Positions 7,981 to 17,058 of a stretch of 64,000 nucleotides of DNA are shown one piece after another (the stretch's first letter is position 1; every line of letters begins with the position of its first letter). This stretch comes from Micromonospora sp. MA102 (GTDB lineage: Bacteria > Actinomycetota > Actinomycetes > Mycobacteriales > Micromonosporaceae), in assembly GCF_025460765.1 (NCBI RefSeq), contig NZ_JAMWEG010000009.1:186001-250000 (forward strand), given 5' to 3'. The translations under genes and the position numbers were made by a program. The notes under the pieces were generated by a model, which ran no database searches, was not told where the DNA came from, and was given only the letters and a program-made list of their open reading frames with translations.

Positions 7981-9081
7981 ATGACGGCAGACCACCCCTC
8001 GGCGCCGGCTGGTGAGCCCGCCGGCGCGACGCCGGAGCAGCACGAGTCGATCCTGCTGGACGAGCCGACCACGGCCGACCTGCGAGCCAAGGTGACCGAG
8101 GCCTGGCGGGAGTTCGCTCGCGCGCTGGCCGACCGGCTGCGCGGGCTGCCCGCCGGCGCGCACCTGGAGGTCACCCTCGACCCGACCGCCTCCGGCACCG
8201 GTGACGCCGTCTACTCGGTGAGCGTGGACGCGGGCGAGGAGGGCCGCCTGTCGGCGCGGGCCGTCGGCAACGCGACCCTGCCGCAGGGCTACCGGCTGGA
8301 CCGGGCCGCGGTGGCCGACATGATCGCGCTCGGCTGGTCCCCGCCCGGCGTGGTGGCGGGCTCCGGTGAGCAGTTCGGCCTGGACTGCCTCGCCGACGAG
8401 GCCACCCGACTGTCGGCGGTGCTGTCCCGGACCCTCCGCGACGTCTACGGCGCCCCGCACCCCGCCTTCCTGGTCTACCTCGTGCACGACGCCGAGGGGG
8501 AGCCGCTGCCGGAGGAGCCGCTCGGCACCGCGCGCAGCGAGTTCGGCCCGGACCGCGACGTGGAGGCCGACCTCGACGAGGCGCTGGCGGCTGCGGCCGC
8601 CGCCCAGGCGGGCGAGAACGACGTGCTGGCCCTGGAGGAGCGGGTCCGCACGGTCGTCTCCACGATGCTGAAGTCCAACGCCGACCAGGTGCAGGTCGAC
8701 TCGGACGGCGACATCAATATCCGCGCCGGCTCGGCGATGGTCTTCGTGCGGGTCCGCGACAACCCGCCCCTGGTCGACGTCTTCTCCCCGGTGCTCACCG
8801 AGGTCGAGCCGACCGAGCGTCTCTACGTGAAGCTCTCCGAGCTGACCAACCGGATGCCGATCGGCCGGCTCTACTGCGCCGACGACACCGTGTGGGCCTC
8901 GATCCCGGTGTTCGGCCGCAACTTCCAGGCCACCCACCTGATGCTCGCCGTGCAGGTGATGACCGGGCTGGCCGACGAGCTGGACGACCGGTTGCACGGG
9001 GAGTTCGGCGGCAAGCGCTTCTTCGGCGAGGGGGACAAGCCGGCCCGCACCGAGGAGCACCGCACCGGCATGTACCTCTGA
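7981..9081 (+). CDS. T3SS-chaperone-like / YbjN-domain protein
   Basis: A 366-residue soluble protein. The C-terminal 130 residues (LEERVRTVVSTMLKSNADQV onward) look like a YbjN domain, a fold shared with type III secretion chaperones; the N-terminal part is an acidic, mainly alpha/beta region. Actinomycete homologues are usually described as YbjN peptide-binding chaperones. No enzyme motif or membrane segment is seen, and there is no secretion apparatus nearby, so a generic protein-binding role is inferred. GGAGG lies 5 nt before the ATG. Confidence 0.72.
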   Translation: MTADHPSAPAGEPAGATPEQHESILLDEPTTADLRAKVTEAWREFARALADRLRGLPAGAHLEVTLDPTASGTGDAVYSVSVDAGEEGRLSARAVGNATLPQGYRLDRAAVADMIALGWSPPGVVAGSGEQFGLDCLADEATRLSAVLSRTLRDVYGAPHPAFLVYLVHDAEGEPLPEEPLGTARSEFGPDRDVEADLDEALAAAAAAQAGENDVLALEERVRTVVSTMLKSNADQVQVDSDGDINIRAGSAMVFVRVRDNPPLVDVFSPVLTEVEPTERLYVKLSELTNRMPIGRLYCADDTVWASIPVFGRNFQATHLMLAVQVMTGLADELDDRLHGEFGGKRFFGEGDKPARTEEHRTGMYL

Positions 9082-9105
9082 CGGCGGCGGCACGGCCCAG
9101 CGGCG

Positions 9106-10062
9106 TCAGCGGACGTCGAGGAGGGTCTTGCCCACCGTGGCCCGGGACTGGATGGCGGCGTGCGCGTCGGCGGCCCGCTCCAGCGGGAACCGCTGCCCGA
9201 TGAGCGGCCGGAGCCGGCCGGCGGCCCCCTCGGCGAGCGCCTGTTCGGTGAGGGCGCGCAGCTCGTCGGGGGTGCCGCGGGGGCGGAGCAGGGTCACCCC
9301 CCGGGCCGCGGCCTCCGCCTCGGGCACGTCCGCCCAGGCGCCGCCGGCAAGCCCGAAGCTGACCATCCGACCGCCCCGGTCGAGCAGGTCGAAGGCCGCG
9401 CGGGCGAGCGGCCCGCCCACCCCGTCGAAGACCACGTCCACCCCGCCGACGGCCGCCCTGACCCGGTCGGTCCAGCCCGGCTCCCGGTAGTCGACCGCCG
9501 GGTCGAGGCCGCGCTCGCGCAGCAGGGCGACCTTGCGGGGGCCGCCGGCCGCGGCGACGACCCGTGCGCCGGCCGCCGTGGCGAGCTGGGTGAGCAGGCC
9601 GCCCACCCCGCCGGCCGCCGCCTCGACCAGCACCCGCTCGCCGGGCCGCAGCGCCGCCGCCCGGGCCAGCATGAGCGCGGTCCGGCCGTCGGCGAGCAGC
9701 GCCACGGCCGCGTCCAGCGGCAGCCCGTCCGGTACGGGGATCGGTGCGCCCTGGTCCACCGCCACGCGCTCGGCGTACGCGCCGGTGCCGCCGGTGCTGC
9801 TGACCACCCGCCGGCCGAGCAGCGCCGGATCGACGTCGGGGCCCACCCCGGTGATCGTCCCGCCGACGCCGTTGCCGGGGATCACCGGCAGCGTGGCGGT
9901 GAACGGGCCGAACCCGGTCGCGCGGAACATCGTCTCGACGAAGGTGATGTTCGCGTGCGCCACCTCGACGAGCACCTGTCCCGGGCCGGGCACCGGATCG
10001 GGCGCCGGTCCGGGGACCAGCACCTCCGGCCCGCCGAACTCCCGTAGCCACACCGCCCGCAC
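9106..10062 (-). CDS. Zinc-independent quinone oxidoreductase (MDR superfamily)
   Basis: A 318-residue medium-chain dehydrogenase. The N-terminal GroES-like half carries NGVGGTITGVG, and VLVEAAAGGVGGLLTQLA is the NADPH-binding Rossmann loop. The cysteines that bind structural zinc in alcohol dehydrogenases are absent, which places it with quinone oxidoreductases that reduce quinones or enones with NADPH. GTG 10062 has GGAGG 4-5 nt upstream. It is convergent with the YbjN gene and downstream of the Lrp gene on the same strand. Confidence 0.88.
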   Translation of the reverse strand: MRAVWLREFGGPEVLVPGPAPDPVPGPGQVLVEVAHANITFVETMFRATGFGPFTATLPVIPGNGVGGTITGVGPDVDPALLGRRVVSSTGGTGAYAERVAVDQGAPIPVPDGLPLDAAVALLADGRTALMLARAAALRPGERVLVEAAAGGVGGLLTQLATAAGARVVAAAGGPRKVALLRERGLDPAVDYREPGWTDRVRAAVGGVDVVFDGVGGPLARAAFDLLDRGGRMVSFGLAGGAWADVPEAEAAARGVTLLRPRGTPDELRALTEQALAEGAAGRLRPLIGQRFPLERAADAHAAIQSRATVGKTLLDVR

Positions 10063-10126
10063 GTCGCCTCCCCGTTGTCGCCCCGGTACGTCCGGTCCCA
10101 GTTGACGACATGAAGTGCGGTTCAGG

Positions 10127-10585
10127 TCAAGGGGAGGAGGGACCGACGCCGGGGGACTCGACCAGCCGGGAGAGGACGATGGTGCTGCGGGACGAGGTGA
10201 CGAAGGACTCGGCCCGCAGCCGCTCCAGTGCCTCCTCCAGGTGCGCGATGTCGGCGGCCCGCAGGTGCACGAGGGCGTCCGCCTCGCCGGAGACGGTGTA
10301 CGCGCCGACGACCTCGGGATGCCGCCGCGCGGCGGCGCCGATCTGGGCGGGGGTGGTCCGGCCGGCACAGAACAGCTCGACGAACGCCTCGGTGGTCCAG
10401 CCGACGGCGGCCGGGTCGACGACCGCGGTGAAGCCGCGGATGACCCCCGCCGATCGGAGTCGGTCGACCCGGCGCTTGACGGCGGGGGCGGAGAGTGACA
10501 CCCGCGTGCCGATGTCCGCGTACGAGGCGCGGGCATCCGCCACGAGCAACGCAATGATTCGCTGGTCGACCGCGTCTATCTGCAA
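10127..10585 (-). CDS. Lrp/AsnC-family transcriptional regulator
   Basis: A 152-residue regulator with an N-terminal winged helix (IDAVDQRIIALLVADARASY onward) and a C-terminal RAM ligand-binding domain (about 65-140). Such proteins sense amino acids as octamers. The TTG at 10585 is preferred because AGAGG precedes it by 7 nt and the protein then begins at the usual family position; a TTG at 10606 is an alternative. It is divergent from the dimethylargininase gene, an arrangement also known in mycobacteria, so it probably controls that gene in response to arginine or a derivative. Confidence 0.88.
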   Translation of the reverse strand: MQIDAVDQRIIALLVADARASYADIGTRVSLSAPAVKRRVDRLRSAGVIRGFTAVVDPAAVGWTTEAFVELFCAGRTTPAQIGAAARRHPEVVGAYTVSGEADALVHLRAADIAHLEEALERLRAESFVTSSRSTIVLSRLVESPGVGPSSP

Positions 10586-10653
10586 CGTTCCGCCTCTGGG
10601 AAGCAATGGTTGTGGCTGTTACCAAAGTTGTACCGTACCTACTCTTGGTGACC

Positions 10654-11478
10654 GTGAACCAGCAGCGAGTCCCGCGAAAGCGGACATATCTCATGTGCTC
10701 GCCCGAGCACTTCGCGGTCGAGTACGCGATCAACCCGTGGATGGATGTGACCGCCCCGGTCGACGCCGAGCTGGCGGTCAAGCAGTGGGACCGCCTGCGC
10801 GAGACCCTGGTCGGCCTCGGCCACGAGGTGCACCTGCTCACCCCCGGGCGGGGGCTGCCGGACATGGTCTTCGCCGCCAACGGCGCGTTCGTGGTGGACG
10901 GCACGGTCTACGGCGCCCAGTTCAAGCATGAGCAGCGGGCCGCCGAGGCCGCCGCGCACCGGGCGTTCTACGAGGAGAACGGCTGGCGGTTCATCGCGCC
11001 GAGCGAGACCAACGAGGGCGAGGGTGACTTCGCCTACCTGCCGGAGGCGTACGGCGGGCTGATCCTCGCCGGCCACGGGTTCCGCACCGAGCTGGCCGCG
11101 CACGCCGAGGCGCAGGAGGCGCTCCACCGGCCGGTGGTCTCGCTGCGCCTGGTCGACCCGCGCTTCTACCACCTGGACGTGGCGCTCGCCTCGATCGACG
11201 ACGAGAACATCGTCTACTACCCGGGCGCCTTCTCGGCGGCCAGCCAGAAGGTGCTCACCCAGCTCTTCCCCGACGCGGTGGTCGCGGACGACGAGGACGC
11301 CCTGACCTTCGGACTCAACCTGGTCAGCGACGGGCTCAACGTCGTGCTGAACAGCGAGGCGACCCGGCTGGCCGGCAAGCTCAAGACGGCCGGCTACCAC
11401 CCGGTCCCGGTCGAGCTGGCCGAGCTGAAGAAGGGCGGCGGCAGCGTGAAGTGCTGTATCGCCGAGCTGCGCCACTGA
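10654..11478 (+). CDS. ddaH: Dimethylargininase (DDAH)
   Basis: A 274-residue member of the amidinotransferase fold that hydrolyses methylated arginine (or related guanidines) to citrulline and an amine. The opening TYLMCSPEHFAVEYAINPWM is highly typical. Catalytic His is H173 in FYHLDVA, and the nucleophile is one of the paired cysteines in GGGSVKCC near residues 262-268. GTG 10654 is chosen because TACTCT (10640-10645) lies 8 nt before it, fitting a leaderless start; GTG 10648 is the alternative. A strong hairpin terminator follows. Related ornithine-pathway substrates cannot be excluded. Confidence 0.87.
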   Translation: MNQQRVPRKRTYLMCSPEHFAVEYAINPWMDVTAPVDAELAVKQWDRLRETLVGLGHEVHLLTPGRGLPDMVFAANGAFVVDGTVYGAQFKHEQRAAEAAAHRAFYEENGWRFIAPSETNEGEGDFAYLPEAYGGLILAGHGFRTELAAHAEAQEALHRPVVSLRLVDPRFYHLDVALASIDDENIVYYPGAFSAASQKVLTQLFPDAVVADDEDALTFGLNLVSDGLNVVLNSEATRLAGKLKTAGYHPVPVELAELKKGGGSVKCCIAELRH

Positions 11479-11488
11479 CCGCACGGGA

Positions 11489-11520
11489 ACGGGCGGTCTC
11501 CCCGAGGGGAGGCCGCCCGT
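11489..11520 (+). terminator. Intrinsic terminator of ddaH
   Basis: ACGGGCGGTCTCCCC (11489-11503) pairs with GGGGAGGCCGCCCGT (11506-11520) with one G-T wobble, followed by TTTC. It lies 10 nt after the ddaH stop and also faces the convergent substrate-binding-protein gene. Confidence 0.75.
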
Positions 11521-11539
11521 TTCGCGTACGCGGGGTGGA

Positions 11540-12769
11540 TCAGCCGAGCGTCGCCAGCTCGTTGATCACGACGTTGGCGAGCATCTGGCCGTCGAGCTGG
11601 ACCCGGCGCAGGTACCACTTCTGCTGCGGGGTGCGCGACTGGTTGAACTGCCAGGCGCCGCGCGGGCTGTCGATCTGGCCGATCTTGCCGAGCGCCAGGT
11701 TGACCTGCTGCGGCGTCGGGTTGCCGCCGACCAGCCGGATCGCCTTGTTCAGCACCTGCGCGGCGTCGTACGAGGCCATCGCGTAGGTGGTGGGTGAGGC
11801 GTTGTAGGTCTTGCGGTACGCCGAGGCGAACACCCGGTTGGCGGTGTTGTTCAGGTCGGCCGAGTAGTTCAGCGCGGTCTCGATGCCGTACTTCTCGATC
11901 AGCCCCCGCTCCTCGCCCTTCTCGCCGTCGTCGAGCTGGCCGAGCACGGTGCCCTCGGTCAGGAACCCGGGCGCGTAGACGGGGCCGCGGTAGCCCTCGG
12001 CGTAGAGCTGCTTGACGAACTGCACGGCCTGCACCCCGAAGTAGTGGCAGAAGACCGCGTCGGGCGCGGGCCGCCGGTCCAGGGCCTTGCGGATCGAGCC
12101 CGTGTAGGCGCCCTTGCCGGGGTTGGGGTAGTCGGGGGTGAGGACCGGGTCATCGGTCAGCCGGCGGCCGCCCTGCTCGTAGCCGCGCCGGAGGCCGTCG
12201 ATGACGTCCCGGCTGCTCTGGCCCTGGGTGCCGAAGATCGCGATCCGGCTGGACTCGTCCAGCTTGTCCCGCAGGTACTGCCCGAGCGCCTCGCCCGGCT
12301 CGTTCAGCACGTAGGAGGTCCGCCAGATGTAGACGACGCTCTGCAGGCTGATGGGGGAGGCGTTGGAGCCGACCAACGGCACCCGCGCCTGCTCCACGGC
12401 GTCCCGGATGCCGAGCATCACTGCGGAGCTGACCACGCCGGTGAGTGCCAGCACGCCCTCCTTGACCAGCCGGTCGACGGCGGCCTGGCCGGTCTTGGCG
12501 GTGTCGCCCTCCTCGGCCGGCACCAGCGTCACGGGGTGGCCGCCGAGTTGCCCCTCGTTGAGGGTGAGGAACATCTGGAACCCGTTGATGATCTCGTCGC
12601 CGATGACCTTGTTCGGCCCACTGCCGGGAACGATCAGACCAATCTTGATGGGGCTGCCGGGCTTCGCCTCGTCGGCGGTGTCGGTTCCGGAGCCACAGCC
12701 CGCCGCCAACCCGGTGGTACCCAGTGCGGCCAGCAGTTGTAGCGCCCGCCTGCGGTTCATCTGTGACAC
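11540..12769 (-). CDS. ABC transporter substrate-binding lipoprotein, branched-chain amino acid type
   Basis: A 409-residue type I periplasmic binding protein (Peripla_BP_6 / LivK family). The signal peptide ends in the lipobox LAAGC with Cys25, after an RRR n-region, so it is anchored to the outer face of the membrane. IKIGLIVPGSGPNKVIGDE and ALTGVVSSAVMLGIRD are family blocks. GTG 12769 is used because GGAAGGA lies 5 nt upstream; ATG 12760 is an alternative. No permease or ATPase gene is adjacent, so the partners are elsewhere or it acts as a sensor. Ligand unknown. Confidence 0.88.
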   Translation of the reverse strand: MSQMNRRRALQLLAALGTTGLAAGCGSGTDTADEAKPGSPIKIGLIVPGSGPNKVIGDEIINGFQMFLTLNEGQLGGHPVTLVPAEEGDTAKTGQAAVDRLVKEGVLALTGVVSSAVMLGIRDAVEQARVPLVGSNASPISLQSVVYIWRTSYVLNEPGEALGQYLRDKLDESSRIAIFGTQGQSSRDVIDGLRRGYEQGGRRLTDDPVLTPDYPNPGKGAYTGSIRKALDRRPAPDAVFCHYFGVQAVQFVKQLYAEGYRGPVYAPGFLTEGTVLGQLDDGEKGEERGLIEKYGIETALNYSADLNNTANRVFASAYRKTYNASPTTYAMASYDAAQVLNKAIRLVGGNPTPQQVNLALGKIGQIDSPRGAWQFNQSRTPQQKWYLRRVQLDGQMLANVVINELATLG

Positions 12770-12818
12770 CAATTTCCTTCCCGATGGAGCGGCCAGGGTG
12801 CAACGCCCCCTCGGCGTT

Positions 12819-13646
12819 CTACCTGCTCCGCGACGCTGCGTCAATGCCGTGAAGATCATCGTGAAGCGACCGCAACGCGTCGACCACCTGCGGCCAGGCC
12901 GCCGAGTCCGGCGCGATCAGCCCGAAATGCTCGCATTTGGGCAGCTCAATCAGCGTGGCTGCACTGCCCGCAGCCCGGGCGGCCGCCACCCAGGACCGGC
13001 TGATGGCGATCGGGACCTGCTGGTCGAGAAGGCCATGCATGACTACTGTCCGTGGTTGTACCGGCACCAATGCCGATGGATCGGCGGCCGCGTACCGGTC
13101 CGGAAAGTCGGCCGGGCCGCCGCCGAGCAGCGCGGCCACCGCGCCGGAGTCCAGATCCAGCCGGTACGCCTCGGCGAGGTCCGCGACCGGCGCCAGCGCC
13201 AGCACACCGCCGACCGTGGTCGGGGCGTGCGCGGCGGCGTACAGCGCCAGGTGCCCGCCGGCCGAGTGGCCCACGACGATCGGTGGGGCGGACGCCACCA
13301 GGCCCGGCAGCGCGGCCGCGGCCAACCCGGGCAGCGCCGCCACCCCGGCCAGCACGTCGGTGAGCGTGTGCGGCCAGCCCCCGCCCGGCTGGCCGGTGCG
13401 CCGGTACTCGACCTGGGCGACCGGGTGGCCGAGCGCGGCCAGCGCCGCCGCCATCGGGCCGGTGTGGGTGCGGTCGTACTCGGCCCGCCAGAAACCGCCG
13501 TGCACCACGACCACCAGCCGGCGGGGCGGCCCGTCGCCCGCCGGCCGGCGCAGGTCGGCGCACTGGTCCGGGTGGTCGCCATAGGCGACGGTGGCGTCCG
13601 GCGGCGGGGCCGGCCGGGTCAGCACGGCGCGCGGGTCTGCGGGCAT
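12819..13646 (-). CDS. Alpha/beta hydrolase, kynurenine formamidase-like
   Basis: A 275-residue cytosolic hydrolase. VVVVHGGFW (about 45-53) is the HGG(F/W) oxyanion element of the esterase/formamidase group, GHSAGGH (about 124-130) holds the serine nucleophile, and Asp in HGLLDQQVP and His in CEHFG complete the triad. The combination resembles esterases and arylformamidases; the substrate is not evident. TACCGT (13654-13659) seven nt before the ATG suggests a leaderless transcript. Confidence 0.82.
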   Translation of the reverse strand: MPADPRAVLTRPAPPPDATVAYGDHPDQCADLRRPAGDGPPRRLVVVVHGGFWRAEYDRTHTGPMAAALAALGHPVAQVEYRRTGQPGGGWPHTLTDVLAGVAALPGLAAAALPGLVASAPPIVVGHSAGGHLALYAAAHAPTTVGGVLALAPVADLAEAYRLDLDSGAVAALLGGGPADFPDRYAAADPSALVPVQPRTVVMHGLLDQQVPIAISRSWVAAARAAGSAATLIELPKCEHFGLIAPDSAAWPQVVDALRSLHDDLHGIDAASRSR

Positions 13647-13740
13647 GACGGCGACGGTAGCGCGCCCCGGCCGGGTGGTACCCGGCCCGGCAGCCGGTCC
13701 GGGCGCGTGCGCGTGGTGGACGTGGGTAAAGATGGGTCCC

Positions 13741-14325
13741 ATGACCGAAGCGCGCTTCGCCGGACAGGACGACGAACAGGGCAACGATGGCATCCCCGGC
13801 ACCGTGGTGGTGGTCGGGCCGGACGGCCGGCCGGTCGGCACGGTGCAGACCGAGGAGGGCCAGGGCGAGGATCCGACCCGCCTGGTCGAGCAGCCCGCCA
13901 AGGTGATGCGGATCGGCAGCATGATCAAGCAGCTGCTGGAGGAGGTCAAGGCGGCACCCCTGGACGACGCCAGCCGGAACCGGATGCGGGAGATCCACGA
14001 GCGCTCGATCGTCGAGCTGAAGGAGGGCCTCGCCCCCGAGCTGCGCGAGGAGCTGGAACGGATCTCGCTGCCCTTCACCGAGGACCAGGCGCCCAGCGAG
14101 GGCGAGCTGCGGATCGCCCACGCCCAGCTGGTCGGCTGGCTGGAAGGGCTGTTCCACGGGATCCAGGCCGCGCTGGTCGCCCAGCAGATGGCCGCCCGCG
14201 TCCAGCTGGAGCAGATGCGCTCCGGCCGGCAGGCGCTGCCCAGCGGCCCGGGCGGCGGAATGGTGCCGGGCATGCCGGGCATGCCGCAGGGCAACGAGGG
14301 CCACACCCCCGGCCAGTACCTCTGA
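13741..14325 (+). CDS. bpa: Bacterial proteasome activator Bpa
   Basis: A 194-residue DUF2587 protein. Bpa forms a ring that docks on the 20S proteasome of actinobacteria and feeds it unfolded proteins without ATP. The coiled helical core runs from about residue 50 to 165, and the C-terminus ends in the docking motif GQYL after a Gly/Met/Pro-rich flexible tail. The presence of the intact motif predicts a working proteasome in this organism. It is convergent with the HAD gene, 12 nt apart. Confidence 0.93.
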   Translation: MTEARFAGQDDEQGNDGIPGTVVVVGPDGRPVGTVQTEEGQGEDPTRLVEQPAKVMRIGSMIKQLLEEVKAAPLDDASRNRMREIHERSIVELKEGLAPELREELERISLPFTEDQAPSEGELRIAHAQLVGWLEGLFHGIQAALVAQQMAARVQLEQMRSGRQALPSGPGGGMVPGMPGMPQGNEGHTPGQYL

Positions 14326-14337
14326 CCGGCCGGCCGC

Positions 14338-15150
14338 TCAGGCCACCCCGAAGACCTGTTCGAGGTACGCGGCCACACCGTCCTCCGTGTTCGCCCCGGT
14401 GACCTCGTCGGCGATCGCCAGGACGGCCGGGTGGGCGTTGGCGACCGCCACCGCCCGCCCGGCCCAGGTCAGCATCGGCACGTCGTTCGGCATGTCGCCG
14501 AAGGCCAGCACGTCCCGCTCGTCGATGCCGAGTCGCGCCGCGTACCAGGCCAGGCCGGCCGCCTTGGTCACCCCGGCGGCGGAGATCTCCACCAGCCCGC
14601 TGTACGACGAGTGGGTCGCCTCGGCCAGCCCCTGCAGGGCGCCGGCCACCACCCGGACGAACACGTCCGGGTCCTGCTCACCGGCGCGGGCCAGCAGCTT
14701 CACCGCCGGGGCGGCGAGCAGCTCCTCGGGTGACTCGATGGCCCGGATCGCGTCGGCGTCGGCGTCCCAGCGCAGCGGGTAGTGCGCCTCGTGCCGCATC
14801 TGCCGGCTGTCCACGATCTCCACCGCGAAGCTCACGTCGGGCACCTCGGCGCGGAGCCGCCGGGCCACCTCGGCCAGCAGCTCGGGGGCGAGCGGATCGG
14901 CGCGGAGCACCTCGTCGGTGACCGGGTCGTACACCACCGCGCCGTTCGCGCAGATCGCCGGCAGCGGCTCGGCGAGCTGCTCGTACACGAGTTGGAGCCA
15001 GCGGATGGGGCGGCCGGTGACCAGCACGACCGGCGTGCCCGCCGCGGAGATCCGGGCCAGTACCCCCGCGGTGCGCGGGCTGAGCGTCCGGTCGTCCCGG
15101 AGCAGCGTGCCGTCGATGTCGGTCGCGACGAGCCGAGGTGCCTCTCCCAT
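14338..15150 (-). CDS. Cof-type HAD hydrolase
   Basis: A 270-residue HAD phosphatase of the Cof/YbiV type. DIDGT near residues 11-15 has the nucleophilic Asp, VTGRP is motif II, and FGDMPNDVPML is motif IV. The inserted cap domain is of the C2 type. These enzymes dephosphorylate sugar phosphates or FMN. Its ATG overlaps the stop of the upstream HAD paralogue by one base (TGATG), so the two are translationally coupled. Confidence 0.92.
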   Translation of the reverse strand: MGEAPRLVATDIDGTLLRDDRTLSPRTAGVLARISAAGTPVVLVTGRPIRWLQLVYEQLAEPLPAICANGAVVYDPVTDEVLRADPLAPELLAEVARRLRAEVPDVSFAVEIVDSRQMRHEAHYPLRWDADADAIRAIESPEELLAAPAVKLLARAGEQDPDVFVRVVAGALQGLAEATHSSYSGLVEISAAGVTKAAGLAWYAARLGIDERDVLAFGDMPNDVPMLTWAGRAVAVANAHPAVLAIADEVTGANTEDGVAAYLEQVFGVA

Positions 15151-15971
15151 CACCGGGAGAGTAGTCGGTCCAGGTAGACCGCGACGCCGTCGTCGTCGTT
15201 GCGCAGGGTGATCTCGTCGGCCGCGGCCCGCACCTCCGGGTGCGCGTTGGCCACCGCCACGCGGCCCCAGCCGGCCCACTCGAACATCGGCAGGTCGTTC
15301 GGCTGGTCGCCGAAGACCAGCACCTCGGCCGGGTCGACGCCGAGCCGCTCGGCGACCACGCTGAGCCCGGTGGACTTGTCCACCCCGGGCGGGCAGATCT
15401 CGACGAAGCCGAGCCCGGCCTGGGTGAGCGTGGCCAGCCGGGCCGGGACGATCCGGCGGGCCGCCGCCAGCAGCTCGTCCACGTGGTGGTCGGCGGTCCG
15501 CGCGAACGCCTTGAGCACGTCGCCGGAGAGGCACTCCGCGCGGCTGCGCACCTCGAACCGGTCCTGGTAGGGCCAGCTCGGGTGGTAGTCGCCCCAGAGC
15601 GGCGCGTCGGGCTCGTCCGACGCCTCCACCATGACCGTGAGCGGACCGACGGCCGCCTCCAGGTCGGCCAGGATCCGGGCCAGCACGCTGCCCGACAGCC
15701 GCTCGTCGCGCAGCACCAGCGGCCCCGCCGGGTCGCTCTGGTCGACCACCCGGCCCCCGCCGGCCATCACGAGGAAGTCGGCGGCACGGATGTCGTTGCG
15801 GGTCAGCTCGGTCAGGCGGGGCCCCCGGCCGGTGGCGCCGACCACCGGGATCCCCGCGGCCCGCACCCGGTCAAGCACCTCGTGGGTGTACGCCGAGACG
15901 GTGTCGTCGCTGCGGACGAGCGTGCCGTCGAGGTCGGTGGCGATCAGCTTGGGCAGTCCCGGGCGGGTCAT
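15150..15971 (-). CDS. Cof-type HAD hydrolase, paralogue of the next gene
   Basis: A 273-residue HAD phosphatase with DLDGT near residues 12-16, GATGRG as motif II and FGDQPNDLPMF as motif IV, and a C2-type cap. It is similar in layout to the gene that follows it, so the pair looks like a tandem duplication with divergence. ATG 15971 has GGAGG 5 nt upstream. Substrates are unknown. Confidence 0.92.
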   Translation of the reverse strand: MTRPGLPKLIATDLDGTLVRSDDTVSAYTHEVLDRVRAAGIPVVGATGRGPRLTELTRNDIRAADFLVMAGGGRVVDQSDPAGPLVLRDERLSGSVLARILADLEAAVGPLTVMVEASDEPDAPLWGDYHPSWPYQDRFEVRSRAECLSGDVLKAFARTADHHVDELLAAARRIVPARLATLTQAGLGFVEICPPGVDKSTGLSVVAERLGVDPAEVLVFGDQPNDLPMFEWAGWGRVAVANAHPEVRAAADEITLRNDDDGVAVYLDRLLSR

Positions 15972-16108
15972 GGTTCCTCCTTCGCCCGCCGCCGTCGCGT
16001 CGGCCGTCCAGGTCCTCGGTGCCGTGGCCACCGGACGGCGGGCAGCAACCGTATCTCGCGGAACGGGTCCCAACCATGGCTTTTCGGCGAATCGGACACC
16101 AACCCGCG

Positions 16109-16138
16109 GCGGGCCGTCCGGTGTCCCGGACGGCCCGC
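16109..16138 (-). terminator. Hairpin terminator of the four-helix membrane protein gene
   Basis: GCGGGCCGTCCGG (16109-16121) and CCGGACGGCCCGC (16126-16138) are perfect complements around a TGTC loop. It lies 57 nt after the stop of the 16196-16939 gene on its strand. On the transcript it is followed by TTGGTG rather than a long T run. Confidence 0.65.
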
Positions 16139-16195
16139 TCCGCGGGGCGCACGCCGGGCGGTCCGGGGTCGGGGAACGGCCTGGTTGCCGCCCCG

Positions 16196-16939
16196 TCAGC
16201 GGGGCGGTTCGGGCCGGGCGAAGGGCGTCGTGGGCTGCACGCTCAGGTCCGCCGGGGCCGGCGGCAGCTCGTCGCCGGTCGCCCGGCGCCGGCCGCGGCC
16301 GGACCAGGCGTCCGGCTCCCCGTCACCCGGCTCCGCCCGGCGCTCGTCCACCCGGCCGGCCGGCGCGCCGCCGGCCCGGCCGGACAGGTGCAGCGCGGCG
16401 GCCAGCAGCACGGTGGCGAGGAAGGCGGTGACCAGGCCACGCCCGTGCTCCACCTGCAACCGCTGCTCGATCGGGAAGAAGAGGGCGCGGCGGCCCACCT
16501 CCTGCAGGGAGAAGGCGGTCGCGACGAGCACGGCCAGCAGGCCCGCCGCGAGGCCGAGACCGGCGATCCGGGCGTGCTGCCGCACCGCCGGCGCGCCGCG
16601 CAGCGCCAGGGCCACGGCGACCGCAAGGCCGAGCAGCCCCACGAGGTACGCCACCCCGAAGCCGCCCACCTCGGCGACCCCGCTCGGAAGCCGGACCGTG
16701 CTGCTCCCGTCCGGGCCCTCGTCGGGCACGGTCATCACCAGCCACTCGCCGATCAGCGAGGCGACCGCGGCCACCGCGCCGAGACCGGCGAGCACCGGCG
16801 GGAGGCGGTGGTCCCGGCCCAGGCCGGCGAGCGAGCGCCCGACGCGGCCGGGCGCAGCTGGTTCGGCGTCGCCCCACTCCACGACGGTCGTGTCGTCGGA
16901 CCGGTTGTCCTGCCTGGGGACGGGGGGATCCTGGGACAT
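16196..16939 (-). CDS. Four-helix membrane protein of unknown function
   Basis: A 247-residue protein not recognised as a named family. Residues 1-45 are hydrophilic and acidic, four hydrophobic segments follow (about 46-72, 90-118, 122-145, 163-183), and the C-terminal 60 residues are Arg/Pro-rich and probably cytosolic. GGAAGG precedes the ATG by about 8 nt. It is divergent from osmC across 119 nt and followed by a perfect 13 bp hairpin. Confidence 0.7.
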   Translation of the reverse strand: MSQDPPVPRQDNRSDDTTVVEWGDAEPAAPGRVGRSLAGLGRDHRLPPVLAGLGAVAAVASLIGEWLVMTVPDEGPDGSSTVRLPSGVAEVGGFGVAYLVGLLGLAVAVALALRGAPAVRQHARIAGLGLAAGLLAVLVATAFSLQEVGRRALFFPIEQRLQVEHGRGLVTAFLATVLLAAALHLSGRAGGAPAGRVDERRAEPGDGEPDAWSGRGRRRATGDELPPAPADLSVQPTTPFARPEPPR

Positions 16940-17058
16940 CGGCCACCTTCCCGTACGCGGGCCTGCCCCGAATCATGACACGGCCGGCACGTGATGACGG
17001 GGACCACAAGGGCCACAGGCCGGTGCGGGCGCGGCCGCTTTCCGTTAGCGTCGGTGCC